Of a stretch of 64,000 nt of DNA, positions 15,861 through 26,165 are shown in pieces. Under the pieces are notes generated by a model, which made no database searches, was not told the origin of the DNA, and was given only the letters and a program-made list of their open reading frames with translations. The stretch covers positions 434,001 to 498,000 of the forward strand of contig NZ_PCPS01000001.1 of assembly GCF_002975405.1 (NCBI RefSeq), read 5' to 3'. The stretch's first letter is position 1. Each line of letters begins with the position of its first letter. Position numbers and translations under genes: made by a program. This DNA is from Arthrobacter sp. MYb229 (GTDB lineage: Bacteria; Actinomycetota; Actinomycetes; Actinomycetales; Micrococcaceae).

Positions 15861-16172
15861 CTGGTGTGCCTCTCCGCACGGAAAGCCGGGCGCATGTAAC
15901 CGGGAATTCAGACACTTGCGAGTCATCCAAAGTCAAGCCCGGAAAGTCGAACTTGTGACCGGGGTCGAAACCAAAATGTTCAAGTACAGTGGTTTCGTAT
16001 CAAATCATGTGATCTACTGCTCTATCCGTTGAATTTGCACGTTTTGGGTGCGGATTTAGTTCCTCGATGTCGGTATTTGTTATCCGCTAGGGCCGCCGGT
16101 TCGCTCCTTGCCCTAGTCAGCAAAAAATCCTCGTCGTAGTGTCTAAATTATCCCCACGTTGAAGGAGCAGAG
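15861..16172. other. Upstream region of the MscS-like gene
   Basis: About 310 bases, locally AT-rich, without a gene I can support. It presumably contains the promoter of the gene at 16173. The only clear signal is the GAAGGAG ribosome site before that ATG. Confidence 0.5.
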
Positions 16173-17426
16173 ATGCAAACTCAGAACGTTCTAGGAAACA
16201 TTGACTGGGCGTCGATGCTGCAAAAAGTTGCCATCGCGCTTGTTATTCTCATCATCACCTGGCTGGTGGCCAAGGTTGTCAAATGGGCTGTCGCCAAACT
16301 CGTCACCAAGATCAAGTTCCTCCAGAAGGAGGGCACCGATGGCAAGCAGATCGGTGATTCGCTAGGCAAGGTCGCGTCGCTGGTCGTTTGGCTCTTCGGC
16401 TTGATCGCTATTCTCCAGGTCTTCTCGCTGACCGAGGTGCTGACCCCGGTGCAGGACTTGCTCGCCGGAATCATGGGCTTCCTGCCTAACCTCATCGGTG
16501 CGGCCTTCATCTTCATCATCGGCTATGTGATCGCCAATGTGATCAAGCAGCTGATCCAGACCGGTCTGGGAACTGTCGATTTCAGTTCCCTCGTTCGCAA
16601 GCTGACTCCCGGCGACGGCGAAGAAGTCGACCCCGAGACCTCGCTGCGCACGCAGCGGACCATCGTGGACGTCATCGCAAATATCGTGTTTGCGCTGATC
16701 CTGCTGGTCGTGGCTATTTCCGCACTGCAGGTGTTGGGCATCGAGGCCATCTCGGTACCAGCGCAGGAGATGCTGCAGATCGTCCTGACCGCAATTCCAC
16801 AGGTAATCATGGCCCTGATCCTTCTGGCCGTGGGCTTCCTGATCGCCAAGTTTGTCGGCAAGCTGCTCGAATCAACGCTGCGCGGTGTGGGGACCGACAG
16901 AGTTGTGGCGGGCTGGGGAGTTGTTCCCGAGGGGCAGAGCGCATCGGGAATCATCGCCACCATCGTGAAGATCGCAATTATCCTGTTCTTCGCGGTCATG
17001 GCAGCAAGCATGCTGAACTTCCCGGCAATCACCAACATCCTCAACGAGGTCTTGGAATTGGGCGGCAAGGTCATCTTCGGTGGAGTCATCATCGCCATCG
17101 GCTTCGTGCTGGCAAGTGTGATCGGTCGACTGATGGGCGATACCACCGCCTCGAAGATCATCCGCTACACCGCCATCGCACTGTTCATCGCGATGGGCCT
17201 GAAGTACATGGGACTGGCCGATTCGATTATCAACATGGCCTTCGGCGCCATCGTGATCGGTGCGGCCCTGGCAGCGGCTTTGGCCTTCGGCCTTGGCGGC
17301 CGCGATGCTGCGGCTCGCACCCTGGAGAAAATCGACATGAGCAAGATGGACGGTCCCGACACTTCGGGCACCGCGCCAACTCGTCGGTCGTCGGCGACAC
17401 CGCCGACGCCTCCAAATGAGTTCTAG
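16173..17426 (+). CDS. Mechanosensitive-channel-like membrane protein with repeated TM-helix domains
   Basis: 417 aa with GAAGGAG just before the ATG. The protein carries about five hydrophobic segments, each followed by a short amphipathic stretch (residues ~15-35, ~70-130, ~170-240, ~265-320, ~340-370), the pattern of the conserved TM-helix repeat found in MscS-like proteins such as CmpX. Pore-lining motifs LVKWAVAKLVTKI and FVGKLLESTLRGVG recur. The C-terminal 50 residues are polar and Pro/Thr-rich. It probably forms a membrane channel responding to tension or osmotic shock. The canonical MscS beta-domain is absent, so channel function is inferred only from the family. Confidence 0.75.
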   Translation: MQTQNVLGNIDWASMLQKVAIALVILIITWLVAKVVKWAVAKLVTKIKFLQKEGTDGKQIGDSLGKVASLVVWLFGLIAILQVFSLTEVLTPVQDLLAGIMGFLPNLIGAAFIFIIGYVIANVIKQLIQTGLGTVDFSSLVRKLTPGDGEEVDPETSLRTQRTIVDVIANIVFALILLVVAISALQVLGIEAISVPAQEMLQIVLTAIPQVIMALILLAVGFLIAKFVGKLLESTLRGVGTDRVVAGWGVVPEGQSASGIIATIVKIAIILFFAVMAASMLNFPAITNILNEVLELGGKVIFGGVIIAIGFVLASVIGRLMGDTTASKIIRYTAIALFIAMGLKYMGLADSIINMAFGAIVIGAALAAALAFGLGGRDAAARTLEKIDMSKMDGPDTSGTAPTRRSSATPPTPPNEF

Positions 17427-17443
17427 AACTTAGAACCAGCAAG

Positions 17444-17476
17444 GAGTGGGACCGGGTAACCGGTCCCACTCTTTTT
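17444..17476 (+). terminator. Intrinsic terminator after the MscS-like gene
   Basis: A twelve-base perfect stem GAGTGGGACCGG/CCGGTCCCACTC with a four-base loop is followed by CTTTTTC. It starts about 17 bases after the stop and could serve the convergent gene at 17507 as well. Confidence 0.9.
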
Positions 17477-17506
17477 CTTTCCGTTCCGCTGCGGCCCCGA
17501 AGAAAA

Positions 17507-18475
17507 TCAGCCTCCCGCCGCCTCCGCGCGAAACTCCAGCGGACTGATCGGCGGGATGGGATCGGTGGGCAACCGCGCATAATTCAACACATCGATCCGC
17601 TGGCCATTGATCAGGAACTTGCCGCGCTCGCGTCCTTCGAGAATGAACCCGCAACGCTCGGCGACTAACTTCGACGCCGGATTGTTCACGCGCAAACCCA
17701 ACTCCAGTCGCTGCAAGCGGTAGCTGGAGAATAACTCCGCCGAGAGGGCGGCCAACGCCCGGCTGCTCAACCCGCGGCCCCGATGCTCCGCGTGCAGCCA
17801 ATACCAGACCCAGGCGCTCAGGTTCGCCTCATCGATGGTCCCGCACACCAGACCAACGAGCGCAGAATTCTCGACGACGGCCAACGGAACCTGCCGGGCC
17901 GGGAATTCGAGCAACATGCGGACATAGGCTTCGGCCTCGGCAAGCGTACTCACCTCGCCTTGCCGGGCCATATCCGGGCTCGAAAGGAAGGCCGCGAGGA
18001 CTTGCGGTGCATCCGCTAGGCGAAGCGGACGCAAAGATGCCGTCGTTTCGCCAGCGGCGCCGAGCCGCCGGCCGCTGATCTGGGACGACGCGGATTGACC
18101 GGTGCCTTGATGAAAGAGCAACTGCCAACCTTGGGCCGAATGAACCCAGAGCGAGGTGCGTTGGCTCAGGTTCTCCGGCTTGGTTCGCCACCGCAGCATC
18201 AGCAGCGAATCGCTGAGCCTGCGCACGCGCGGATCATGCACTTCGTCCCTAGGCGATTCAACGACTGGTTCATTGCACAGCTGCTCGATAATCTGCGCGC
18301 GAGAATAGCACCTGCCCGAGGCACCAACCTCTTCGAAATCTGCGTGGAGCAGCCGCAATAATGCCTGCCGATCCCGGCGGACGGCAGGCAAGAGCAGTTG
18401 CCGTTCGCCATCGATGACAACCTGTGCCAGCCGATGATCGGTAGACAAATCCTCCGGACCACTGAATTCGCTCAT
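17507..18475 (-). CDS. DUF4440-like domain fused to GNAT acetyltransferase
   Basis: 322 aa from the ATG at 18475; the frame continues to 18544, but the protein from MSEFSGPEDL fits better. The first ~125 residues have the SnoaL/DUF4440 pattern: RQLLLPAVRRDRQALLRLLHADFEEVGASG, and SLWVHSAQGWQLLFHQGT at the end of the domain. The second domain, from about residue 140, is a GNAT of the RimJ/RimL type (SLRPLRLADAPQV, WLHAEHRGRGLSSRAL as acetyl-CoA loop, NNPASKLVAERCGF). The fused nature suggests a ligand-sensing or modifying enzyme; no substrate is known. It is divergent from the TPP riboswitch operon. Confidence 0.75.
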   Translation of the reverse strand: MSEFSGPEDLSTDHRLAQVVIDGERQLLLPAVRRDRQALLRLLHADFEEVGASGRCYSRAQIIEQLCNEPVVESPRDEVHDPRVRRLSDSLLMLRWRTKPENLSQRTSLWVHSAQGWQLLFHQGTGQSASSQISGRRLGAAGETTASLRPLRLADAPQVLAAFLSSPDMARQGEVSTLAEAEAYVRMLLEFPARQVPLAVVENSALVGLVCGTIDEANLSAWVWYWLHAEHRGRGLSSRALAALSAELFSSYRLQRLELGLRVNNPASKLVAERCGFILEGRERGKFLINGQRIDVLNYARLPTDPIPPISPLEFRAEAAGG

Positions 18476-18557
18476 GCCAACGAGTAAATCACAGGCAGAA
18501 CCACAGGTTGAAGTCATGAAGTTCGCCAAAGTGAGCTGAGGCATGCTTATAATCCAA

Positions 18558-18645
18558 GTACTCCGCGGGAGCCCAACAGCGATTGGGCTGAGAAGGCCAT
18601 GTGCCGACCGCTACACCTGATGCGGGTCATGCCGCCGTAGGAAGG
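18558..18645 (+). promoter_or_regulatory. TPP riboswitch (THI element)
   Basis: The RNA contains GGGAGCCC and GGGCTGAGA around a ten-base loop (the P2 arm with conserved CUGAGA), then ACCTGATGCGGGTCATGCCG and CCGTAGGAAGG, which match the pyrophosphate-binding arm (CCUGAU...AUGCCAGCGUAGG consensus). The GGAAGG at its 3' end is also the only ribosome site for the GTG of thiO at 18656, so thiamine pyrophosphate binding can hide it and shut off translation. Highly characteristic sequence; only the exact borders are approximate. Confidence 0.95.
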
Positions 18646-18655
18646 AAATGCCTTC

Positions 18656-19774
18656 GTGCATATAGTCATTGTCGGCGCCGGAATCATCGGGCTTGCCACG
18701 GCATTCGAACTGCGCGCCCGCGGCGCCGAAATCACGCTAGTGGATCCGGCGCCTGGGCTAGGAGCCAGCCACGCCGCGGCGGGAATGCTCGCACCGACCG
18801 CCGAAACCACCTGGGGACAGGGCGCACTTCACCGCCTGATGGCCACTTCGGCCAAGGAATACCCCGCATTCATTGACCGCGTGGAACAAACCACCGGCAG
18901 CAGACCAGCGTACGTAGAAAACTCCACGCTGGTCGTCGCCGCCGAAACCGCGGATATGGACGCACTGCTTGCGCTCATGAAGCTGCAAGCCTCGCTGGGA
19001 TTCAGCGCCGAGCGGCTGCTGGGCAGCGCGGCACGCAAACTCGAGCCGGCGCTTGCCACCGGCATCGCCGGCGCCATCCGCTGCGCCGAAGACCAGCAAC
19101 TGGACCCGCGGTCCCTGCTGCGCATCCTGATCGATGAGCTTGACCGGTCGATCGTGCGCGAAACGGCGGTGCGGCTGCTGCGCCAGGGATCACGGACCAG
19201 CGGAGTGCTTACCTCAACTGGCCAAGAAATCCATGGCGATCAGGTACTGCTTGCCAACGGGTTGGGCGCGCTAGCAGGTGCGCCGGCTCTGCCATTGCGC
19301 CCGGTCTACGGAGACATCCTCAGGCTCCAAGGACCGGTGGGCGCGCCGCTGATCAAGCACACCGTGCGCGGAATCGTGCATCGGCAGCCGGTCTACCTGG
19401 TGCCACGCACCGATGGAAGCCTCGTGCTGGGCGCGTCGAGCCGCGAGGACGGCCAAGAGCAGGTGAACGTGGGAGAAATGCACGCCCTGCTGGACAATGC
19501 GCGCAGGCTCGTGCCGGGCATCGTCGACACCACCTTGAACGAGGCGATCGTGCGGGCCAGACCGGCGACACCCGATGATCGGCCGCTGCTCGGACGCGTA
19601 GATGAGGGACTGGTGGTTTCCACCGGTTATTCGCGCCACGGGGTGCTGCTTACCCCGCTCGGCGCACGGCTGGGGACCGAGCTGCTGCTCGGGAACCCGG
19701 CAGATGCACAACAGCTGACCAGCGTTTCACTCGATAGGTTTGGCGCGCAACTCGCCAACAGCACACCATTTTAG
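18656..19774 (+). CDS. thiO: Glycine oxidase ThiO
   Basis: 372 aa starting with GTG directly after the TPP riboswitch. The FAD-binding motif is IVIVGAGIIGLATAFEL at residues 3-19 with an acidic strand end (ITLVDPA), followed by GASHAAAGMLAP, the DAO-family signature. The C-terminal region ARPATPDDRPLLGRV and VSTGYSRHGVLLTP is the second FAD segment. ThiO oxidises glycine to the imine used by ThiG to form the thiazole ring. It heads thiO-thiS-thiG-thiF; the next start is 13 bases after its stop. Confidence 0.93.
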   Translation: MHIVIVGAGIIGLATAFELRARGAEITLVDPAPGLGASHAAAGMLAPTAETTWGQGALHRLMATSAKEYPAFIDRVEQTTGSRPAYVENSTLVVAAETADMDALLALMKLQASLGFSAERLLGSAARKLEPALATGIAGAIRCAEDQQLDPRSLLRILIDELDRSIVRETAVRLLRQGSRTSGVLTSTGQEIHGDQVLLANGLGALAGAPALPLRPVYGDILRLQGPVGAPLIKHTVRGIVHRQPVYLVPRTDGSLVLGASSREDGQEQVNVGEMHALLDNARRLVPGIVDTTLNEAIVRARPATPDDRPLLGRVDEGLVVSTGYSRHGVLLTPLGARLGTELLLGNPADAQQLTSVSLDRFGAQLANSTPF

Positions 19775-19786
19775 GAGCCAGAGAAG

Positions 19787-20837
<1,051 letters not shown>

Positions 20838-20838
<1 letters not shown>

Positions 20839-21977
20839 TGTCTACCAAGCCGATGCCGCCGCGCAGCCGTGCACAACTCGCCCGGTACACCCGCCATCTG
20901 TCCCTGCCCGGGGTGGGTGTGGAAGGCCAAGAGCGTATCGCGAACGCGAAGGTACTGATCGTGGGCGCTGGGGGATTGGGCAGCCCTATCGCCAGCTACC
21001 TGATCGCGGCCGGCGTCGGAGAGCTGAGCGTGATCGATCCGGACACCGTCGAACTCTCGAATCTGCAACGCCAGACCGTGCACCGTGAAACGGACCAGGG
21101 CCAGCTTAAGGTTGAATCGGTGCGGCGCCTGGCGGAAGAACTGAACAGCGAAGTTTCTGTGCGGCTCTACGCACAGCGACTGGATCCTGGCAACGCGTTG
21201 GAACTTTTTGCCGAACACGATGTGGTGATTGACGGCAGCGACAATTTCGCCACCCGGTACCTGTCAAACGATGCCGCGGAGTTGACCCAGACGCCGCTGG
21301 TCTGGGGCACCATCTTCCAATTCTCCGGTCAGGTCTCGGTGTTCGACCCCCGAGTGGGCCCAATGCTCAGGGATATTTTTCCCGACCTCCCGGAAGCGGA
21401 TTCGGTCCCTTCCTGTGCCGAGGGAGGAGTCTTCGGGGCCCTTTGCGGAGTCATCGGTTCGCTGATGGCCACCGAGGCGCTGAAGCTGATCACCGGCGTC
21501 GGAGCACCTTTGAGCGGAAAGCTCTGGCTCTACGACGCGTTGGAGGCAAGCGTTCGCATCTTGACGTTTGCACGAGATCCGGAGCGTGCTCCGGTCACCG
21601 GGCTCGGTGAATATACCGTGGCGTCCTGTGCGGTTGCAGGCTCCGCCCAGGAGCTGAACGCAAGTGAATTTGAACTGCTTCGGGCCGCCCGGGAAGTCCT
21701 GGTGGTAGATGTTCGCCAGGGGTGGGAACGCGAGCTTGCGGTCATTCCCGGCAGTGTCCACTTCCCGCTGGAAAGACTTGCCAACGAAGGCTGGCGGGAG
21801 CTTCAGAGCTTCCCTGCAACCGAGCTGGTTTTCGTGTGCAAAACCGGTGTTCGCTCGCTGCGCGCCGCCACGGAATTGAACCAGTCGCTCCCCGAAGGCA
21901 GCGCCCGGGTGCGGAGTTTGCGCGGGGGAACGCTTGGGTGGCTTGCGGAAATCCGCGATGAAATAGTGACTTACTAG
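20838..21977 (+). CDS. thiF: ThiF/MoeB adenylyltransferase with C-terminal rhodanese domain
   Basis: 379 aa in two domains. Residues ~10-255 are an E1-like adenylyltransferase: RYTRHLSLPGVG at the start, VLIVGAGGLGSPI as the nucleotide loop, NLQRQ with the ATP arginine and VVIDGSDNFATRY. The rhodanese domain (~275-375) carries the persulfide cysteine in VFVCKTGVRS. The paired CxxC zinc motifs of E. coli MoeB are not visible. It activates ThiS as the acyl-adenylate and then delivers sulfur. MoeZ-like proteins of this build can also serve molybdopterin or cysteine synthesis, but its position after thiG makes thiazole formation the main job. Confidence 0.87.
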
Positions 21978-21999
21978 CCGGTGCTGACATACTGAGGTT

Positions 22000-22536
22000 A
22001 TGCAGCGTTCCACGAAACTAGTGATCAGAGAGCTTGTTCCGGATGATGAAAGGCAGGCTATCGCCGCTCATCACGACTTGCTGGACGATGACTTTGATTT
22101 TCTTCCGACGTGGTCCGCACGCCAAAACTGGGAGGCGTACATCGAGCGCATGGCCGAGGGGCGTAGCGGCGAGTTCGTCCCCGAGGGATGGGTGCGCAGC
22201 GGACTGTTCGTTGCCGAATTGGACGGACAACTCGTTGGCCGTGTTTCGGTGAGGTACGAACTCAACGATTTTCTCAGCGAAGTCGGCGGACACCTGGGCT
22301 ATGGTGTTGTCCCGAAATTCCGCGGACAGGGAATCGCCACCCAACTGTGCAGATTCGCCCTCGCCGAGCTGGGATCCCACGGTGTCGACTCGGCTTTGGT
22401 AACCTGTGATAAGCAGAACGCCGCCTCGCGCGCAACGATTATCGCGTGCGGCGGCCAAATAGATCAAAACCGTCCCTCGGTTGAAGAAAACGGCGGAAAT
22501 ACGAAGCTCCGCTATTGGATTTCAACACGCGGCTAG
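22000..22536 (+). CDS. GNAT family N-acetyltransferase
   Basis: 178 aa. It opens with TKLVIRELVPDDERQAIAA and has SGLFVAELDGQLVGRVSVRY, the central GNAT strands. YGVVPKFRGQGIATQLCRFAL holds the acetyl-CoA loop (RGQGIA), and CDKQNAASRATIIACGG is the closing helix and strand of RimJ/YjcK-like enzymes. The substrate is unknown. It lies 22 bases after thiF and 141 bases before typA, and shows no sign of belonging to either unit. Confidence 0.87.
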   Translation: MQRSTKLVIRELVPDDERQAIAAHHDLLDDDFDFLPTWSARQNWEAYIERMAEGRSGEFVPEGWVRSGLFVAELDGQLVGRVSVRYELNDFLSEVGGHLGYGVVPKFRGQGIATQLCRFALAELGSHGVDSALVTCDKQNAASRATIIACGGQIDQNRPSVEENGGNTKLRYWISTRG

Positions 22537-22677
22537 ATCCCGTTAATCAAGTAATTTCTGTATGTTGCGCCACAGATAAACAACGCAATTGCCTCGAGCG
22601 CGTAAAATAGTATGTTGGGTCGCCTGTGGCCCCGCCTCCGAGACCCTAAATTCTCTACACGAAGTGAGCCTTCCCGT

Positions 22678-24588
22678 ATGTCAGATACAACTCTCATCCG
22701 TCGCGACGACCTGCGCAACGTAGCAATCGTTGCTCACGTTGACCACGGCAAGACCACCTTGGTCAACGCAATGCTCCAGCAGACTGGTGCATTCGACAGC
22801 CACGGTGAAACCGAAGATCGCGTGATGGACTCCGGCGAGTTGGAACGCGAGAAGGGCATCACCATTCTTGCTAAGAACACCACGGTGTTCTATAGCGGTC
22901 CGGCCGCCGAGGGCAAGAACATGACCATGAACATCATCGACACCCCGGGTCACGCTGACTTCGGTGGCGAGGTCGAGCGCGGCCTTTCCATGGTCGATGG
23001 CGTGGTTCTGCTGGTTGACGCTTCCGAAGGTCCACTGCCACAGACCCGTTTCGTGCTTCGCAAGGCCTTGAGCGCCAACCTTCCGGTGATCATCGTCGTG
23101 AACAAGACCGACCGCCCGGACTCGCGCATCGAAGGCGTCATCTCCGACTCCATGGATCTGCTGCTGGGTCTGGCCTCGGACTTGGCCGATGAAGCTCCAG
23201 ATCTGGATCTGGACGCGATCTTGAACGTTCCTGTCGTCTTCGCTTCGGGCAAGGCCGGCTACGCGTCGAAGAACCAGCCAGAAGACGGCACCCTGCCAGA
23301 CAATGAGGACCTCGAGCCATTGTTCGAGACCATCATCAAGCACGTGCCGGCCCCGACCTACAACGAGGGCGAAGTTCTCCAGGCGCACGTCACCAACCTT
23401 GACGCCTCGCCATTCCTTGGCCGTCTTGCCTTGCTGCGTATCTTCAACGGCACCCTGCGCAAAGGCCAGGTCGTCGCCTGGGCCCGCCAGGATGGCACCA
23501 TGAAGCAGGTCAAGATCACCGAGCTGCTGGCCACCAAGGGCCTGGCCCGCGTTCCGGCCGAAGAAGCCGGTCCGGGCGAGATCGTTGCAGTCGCCGGTAT
23601 CGAGGACATCATGATCGGTGAAACCCTCACCGACCTTGAGAACCCAAAGCCATTGCCGCTGATCACCGTTGATCCACCGGCCATCTCGATGACCATCGGT
23701 ATCAACACCTCGCCGCTGGCCGGCAAGGTGAAGGGTGCCAAGGTGACCGCGCGCCAGGTCAAGGACCGCCTGGACAAGGAACTGATCGGTAACGTTTCGT
23801 TGAGCGTACTGCCAACCGAGCGTCCGGATGCTTGGGAAGTTCAGGGCCGTGGCGAATTGGCACTGGCAATCCTCGTCGAGCAGATGCGCCGCGAAGGCTT
23901 CGAACTGACCGTTGGCAAGCCACAGGTTGTCACCAAGATGATCGACGGCAAGGTCAACGAGCCAATGGAACACATGACCATTGACGTGCCAGAGGAGTAC
24001 CTCGGCGCAATCACCCAGCTGATGGCTTCGCGCAAGGGCCGGATGACCAACATGGCCAACCACGGCACCGGCTGGGTCCGCATGGAATTCATGGTTCCAG
24101 CCCGAGGCCTGATCGGCTTCCGTACGCGCTTCATGACCGAAACCCGCGGCGCCGGCATTGCCGCCTCGTTGGCTGAAGGCTACGAGCCATGGGCCGGTCC
24201 GATCGAGTACCGCATCAACGGTTCGATCGTGGCTGACCGCGCTGGCGTGGTCACTCCGTTCGCGATGATCAACCTGCAGGAACGCATGAACTTCTTCGTG
24301 CGTCCAACCGAAGAGGTCTACGAGGGCATGATCGTTGGCGAGAACTCGCGCGCCGATGACATGGACGTGAACATCACCAAGGAAAAGAAGCTCACCAACA
24401 TGCGTGCGGCTTCCTCGGACTCCTTCGAGAACCTGACCCCACCGCGTAACCTGACTCTCGAAGAGTCGCTGGAATTCGCTCGCGAAGACGAGTGCGTTGA
24501 GGTGACCCCGGAAGCGATCCGCATCCGCAAGGTGCTGCTGAACGCAAACGACCGTGCCAAGGCAACGCGTGCACGAGCAAAGAGCTAA
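22678..24588 (+). CDS. typA: Ribosome-associated GTPase TypA/BipA
   Basis: 636 aa. The start ATG at 22678 gives [20 protein letters not shown]; the frame is open a further 66 bases but the family begins here. GTPase motifs are AHVDHGKTT (G1), KGITILAKN (G2), DTPGHADF (G3) and NKTD (G4). Elongation-factor-like domains II, III and V follow, with the TypA C-terminal region [25 protein letters not shown]. TypA binds 70S ribosomes and supports growth under cold and other stress. The downstream membrane protein overlaps its 3' end by 20 bases. Confidence 0.93.
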   Translation: MSDTTLIRRDDLRNVAIVAHVDHGKTTLVNAMLQQTGAFDSHGETEDRVMDSGELEREKGITILAKNTTVFYSGPAAEGKNMTMNIIDTPGHADFGGEVERGLSMVDGVVLLVDASEGPLPQTRFVLRKALSANLPVIIVVNKTDRPDSRIEGVISDSMDLLLGLASDLADEAPDLDLDAILNVPVVFASGKAGYASKNQPEDGTLPDNEDLEPLFETIIKHVPAPTYNEGEVLQAHVTNLDASPFLGRLALLRIFNGTLRKGQVVAWARQDGTMKQVKITELLATKGLARVPAEEAGPGEIVAVAGIEDIMIGETLTDLENPKPLPLITVDPPAISMTIGINTSPLAGKVKGAKVTARQVKDRLDKELIGNVSLSVLPTERPDAWEVQGRGELALAILVEQMRREGFELTVGKPQVVTKMIDGKVNEPMEHMTIDVPEEYLGAITQLMASRKGRMTNMANHGTGWVRMEFMVPARGLIGFRTRFMTETRGAGIAASLAEGYEPWAGPIEYRINGSIVADRAGVVTPFAMINLQERMNFFVRPTEEVYEGMIVGENSRADDMDVNITKEKKLTNMRAASSDSFENLTPPRNLTLEESLEFAREDECVEVTPEAIRIRKVLLNANDRAKATRARAKS

Positions 24589-24997
24589 CCAGCCGCTCAC
24601 CGTCGGCGGCAACCCGGGCGCGCTGCTGCGTGGCCTGGTTGCCGCCGTGGTTGCAGGTTTACTCGGTACGGCAATCCACGCTTCGCTGAGCTACGCGGGC
24701 GATATCCCGCTGGTCTGGGGAGTGCTGCTGGCTTGGCTGCTGCTGGGGCTGCTCGTTTACTGGTCGGTGATTGCCTCGGGCAAGCTCTGGGCCGGGGCGG
24801 TCGGCTTCATCGGCTGCTACCTGGTCGTCGGCTCGATTTCCTATTTCGGAAACGACACGCTGATCTTGCCGCTGCAGTACCTTCAGTACCTGCCAGGTCC
24901 GACCATCGCGTCCCTGTTGTGGATGTATGGAATGATCGTGCCCGCCGTGATCGCGTTAACCGCTGCACTGCGAGTGCTTCGCAAACGCCAGCGTTAA
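24569..24997 (+). CDS. Small four-helix membrane protein
   Basis: 142 aa from a GTG at 24569 with AAGG six bases upstream; the start lies inside the last 20 bases of typA, so expression follows typA. Four hydrophobic helices can be seen (GLVAAVVAGLLGTAIHASL, VWGVLLAWLLLGLLVYW, AVGFIGCYLVVGSISYF, ASLLWMYGMIVPAVIALTAAL) with a basic C-terminus RVLRKRQR, expected on the cytosolic side. I recognise no family or catalytic motif. Confidence 0.7.
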   Translation: MHEQRANQPLTVGGNPGALLRGLVAAVVAGLLGTAIHASLSYAGDIPLVWGVLLAWLLLGLLVYWSVIASGKLWAGAVGFIGCYLVVGSISYFGNDTLILPLQYLQYLPGPTIASLLWMYGMIVPAVIALTAALRVLRKRQR

Positions 24998-25000
24998 GCC

Positions 25001-25034
25001 AAAAAATCCCCAGCCAATGGCTGGGGATTTTTTT
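25001..25034. terminator. Bidirectional intrinsic terminator
   Basis: AAAAAATCCCCAGCC and GGCTGGGGATTTTTT form a perfect stem with a three-base loop, with A-run and T-run giving termination in both directions. It serves the membrane protein gene (+) and the ArsR gene (-). Confidence 0.93.
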
Positions 25035-25043
25035 GCGCAAAAA

Positions 25044-25541
25044 CTACTTATTGCCGGTCACATCGAGGTGGTGGGCCAGGAACAACGAGGTGGCAACGCC
25101 GTCAACCTCCGGTTCGCGCATCGCATAGTCTTCGATAACCGCGCGAATGCGGCCCATCATTTCCTTCTGCGTAGCCTCGGATAATTTCAACCCCACGCGG
25201 ATGACCTGAATTTCCTCGGGCTCCAGCCCGTTGATTTCCTGCAAGAACGTGTCCACAAGCAGGGGAGCGGCATCGGGGATGCGGGTACCCCACGATTGGC
25301 GGGTGCTGCGATACGGGACTTCCTTCGCCCCCCGGTTTCCCCGGCGAGGTTCCTCTGCGCTGAGAAAACCGCTGCTCACCAGCGTGCGTACGTGATGCAA
25401 CGAGGTAGCCGGGTTCAACTCGAGAATGTCAGCTATTTCCTTGTTGGTGCGAGGCTCATGCAGGCATAGGCGCAGAATTCTAAGCCGCAACGGCGAGCTC
25501 AATGCTCGAGCGCGGGCTTGGACGTGTTCGTCGGACGGCAT
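25044..25541 (-). CDS. ArsR-family winged-helix regulator
   Basis: 165 aa. The N-terminal 80 residues are a winged helix: ALSSPLRLRILRLCLHEPRTNKEIADILEL, then ATSLHHVRTLVSSGFLSA (recognition helix HHVRTL) and a basic wing rich in Arg and Gly. No metal-binding cysteine pair is visible, so it is probably not a classical metal sensor. The C-terminal helical half (FLQEINGLEPEEIQVIRVGL) resembles the effector part of helix-turn-helix proteins of the DUF-type ArsR group. An inverted repeat 28 bases upstream may be its own operator. Confidence 0.8.
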   Translation of the reverse strand: MPSDEHVQARARALSSPLRLRILRLCLHEPRTNKEIADILELNPATSLHHVRTLVSSGFLSAEEPRRGNRGAKEVPYRSTRQSWGTRIPDAAPLLVDTFLQEINGLEPEEIQVIRVGLKLSEATQKEMMGRIRAVIEDYAMREPEVDGVATSLFLAHHLDVTGNK

Positions 25542-25568
25542 ATGGCCAGCATACGCGAAATTGGCCCA

Positions 25569-25590
25569 GTGATTGGTATCTTCAAATCAC
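25569..25590. promoter_or_regulatory. Inverted repeat upstream of the ArsR gene
   Basis: GTGATT and AATCAC arms are separated by ten bases, a spacing usual for winged-helix dimer sites. It lies 28 bases before the ArsR start, suggesting autoregulation. This is an inference from position. Confidence 0.4.
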
Positions 25591-25699
25591 ATGTCGCGAA
25601 ACCAGCGGTCTGCGGGCGGCGGCGCAACCGCGCAAGGAGCTCCGCGGGGCTCCGTGGAACCTCTGCGGGCCTGTCAACGCGCGGGCTCGCGCGGAGGGG

Positions 25700-25948
25700 T
25701 TACTTCAGGGTTGGCGGACGAGATCGGCGTACCGGTGGCGGCGGAACGCGTTTGGCATGGGTGATATTTTCACGCTCCACCTCGACCGGGCCGCGCCGAG
25801 TGCTGATGCGGATCTTGTCCGCATTCACCTCGATGACCTCCCCAAGTACGTCGCTGCTGGCGCGGTTGCCTGTGGCGACAGATGACTCGGTAAGTCGGTA
25901 GCGGACCACAATGCGGTCACCGGGAGTAAGATCTTCAAATTTGAGCAT
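25700..25948 (-). CDS. Small SH3-like barrel protein (Rv0428c N-domain type)
   Basis: 82 aa from ATG 25948 (25960 or a GTG at 25981 are possible). The sequence MLKFEDLTPGDRIVVRYRL, DVLGEVIEVNADKIRISTRRG and VERENITHAKRVPPPP resembles the SH3-like domain that precedes the GNAT domain in actinobacterial proteins such as mycobacterial Rv0428c. Here no GNAT follows; the protein ends after PPVRRSRPPTLK. Role unknown. It is divergent from fdxA, with about 200 bases of intergenic sequence. Confidence 0.6.
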   Translation of the reverse strand: MLKFEDLTPGDRIVVRYRLTESSVATGNRASSDVLGEVIEVNADKIRISTRRGPVEVERENITHAKRVPPPPVRRSRPPTLK

Positions 25949-26165
25949 ATTTTCCGTCATGTAATTGTAAGAAGAATTCACTTTCGCAGTCGCGCAACGA
26001 AATGTGAATGGTCGATTACGTCACAGGATGAGTGTGCGAGATCCCTTGCATGGGTATCAGGACTAGACTGTAGCTAGAGCTTACTTGCGGATTCAACGAG
26101 CAGTCGTTAAATCCGTGAAACCGAAGTGAAATCTTAAAATTGCGCTAAGAAAGGTCTCAGCACCC

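Noticed and set aside
22681-24612. A 643-codon open frame antisense to typA
   Set aside because: It mirrors the codon structure of typA, has no ribosome site and its translation is a composition artefact of GC-rich DNA.
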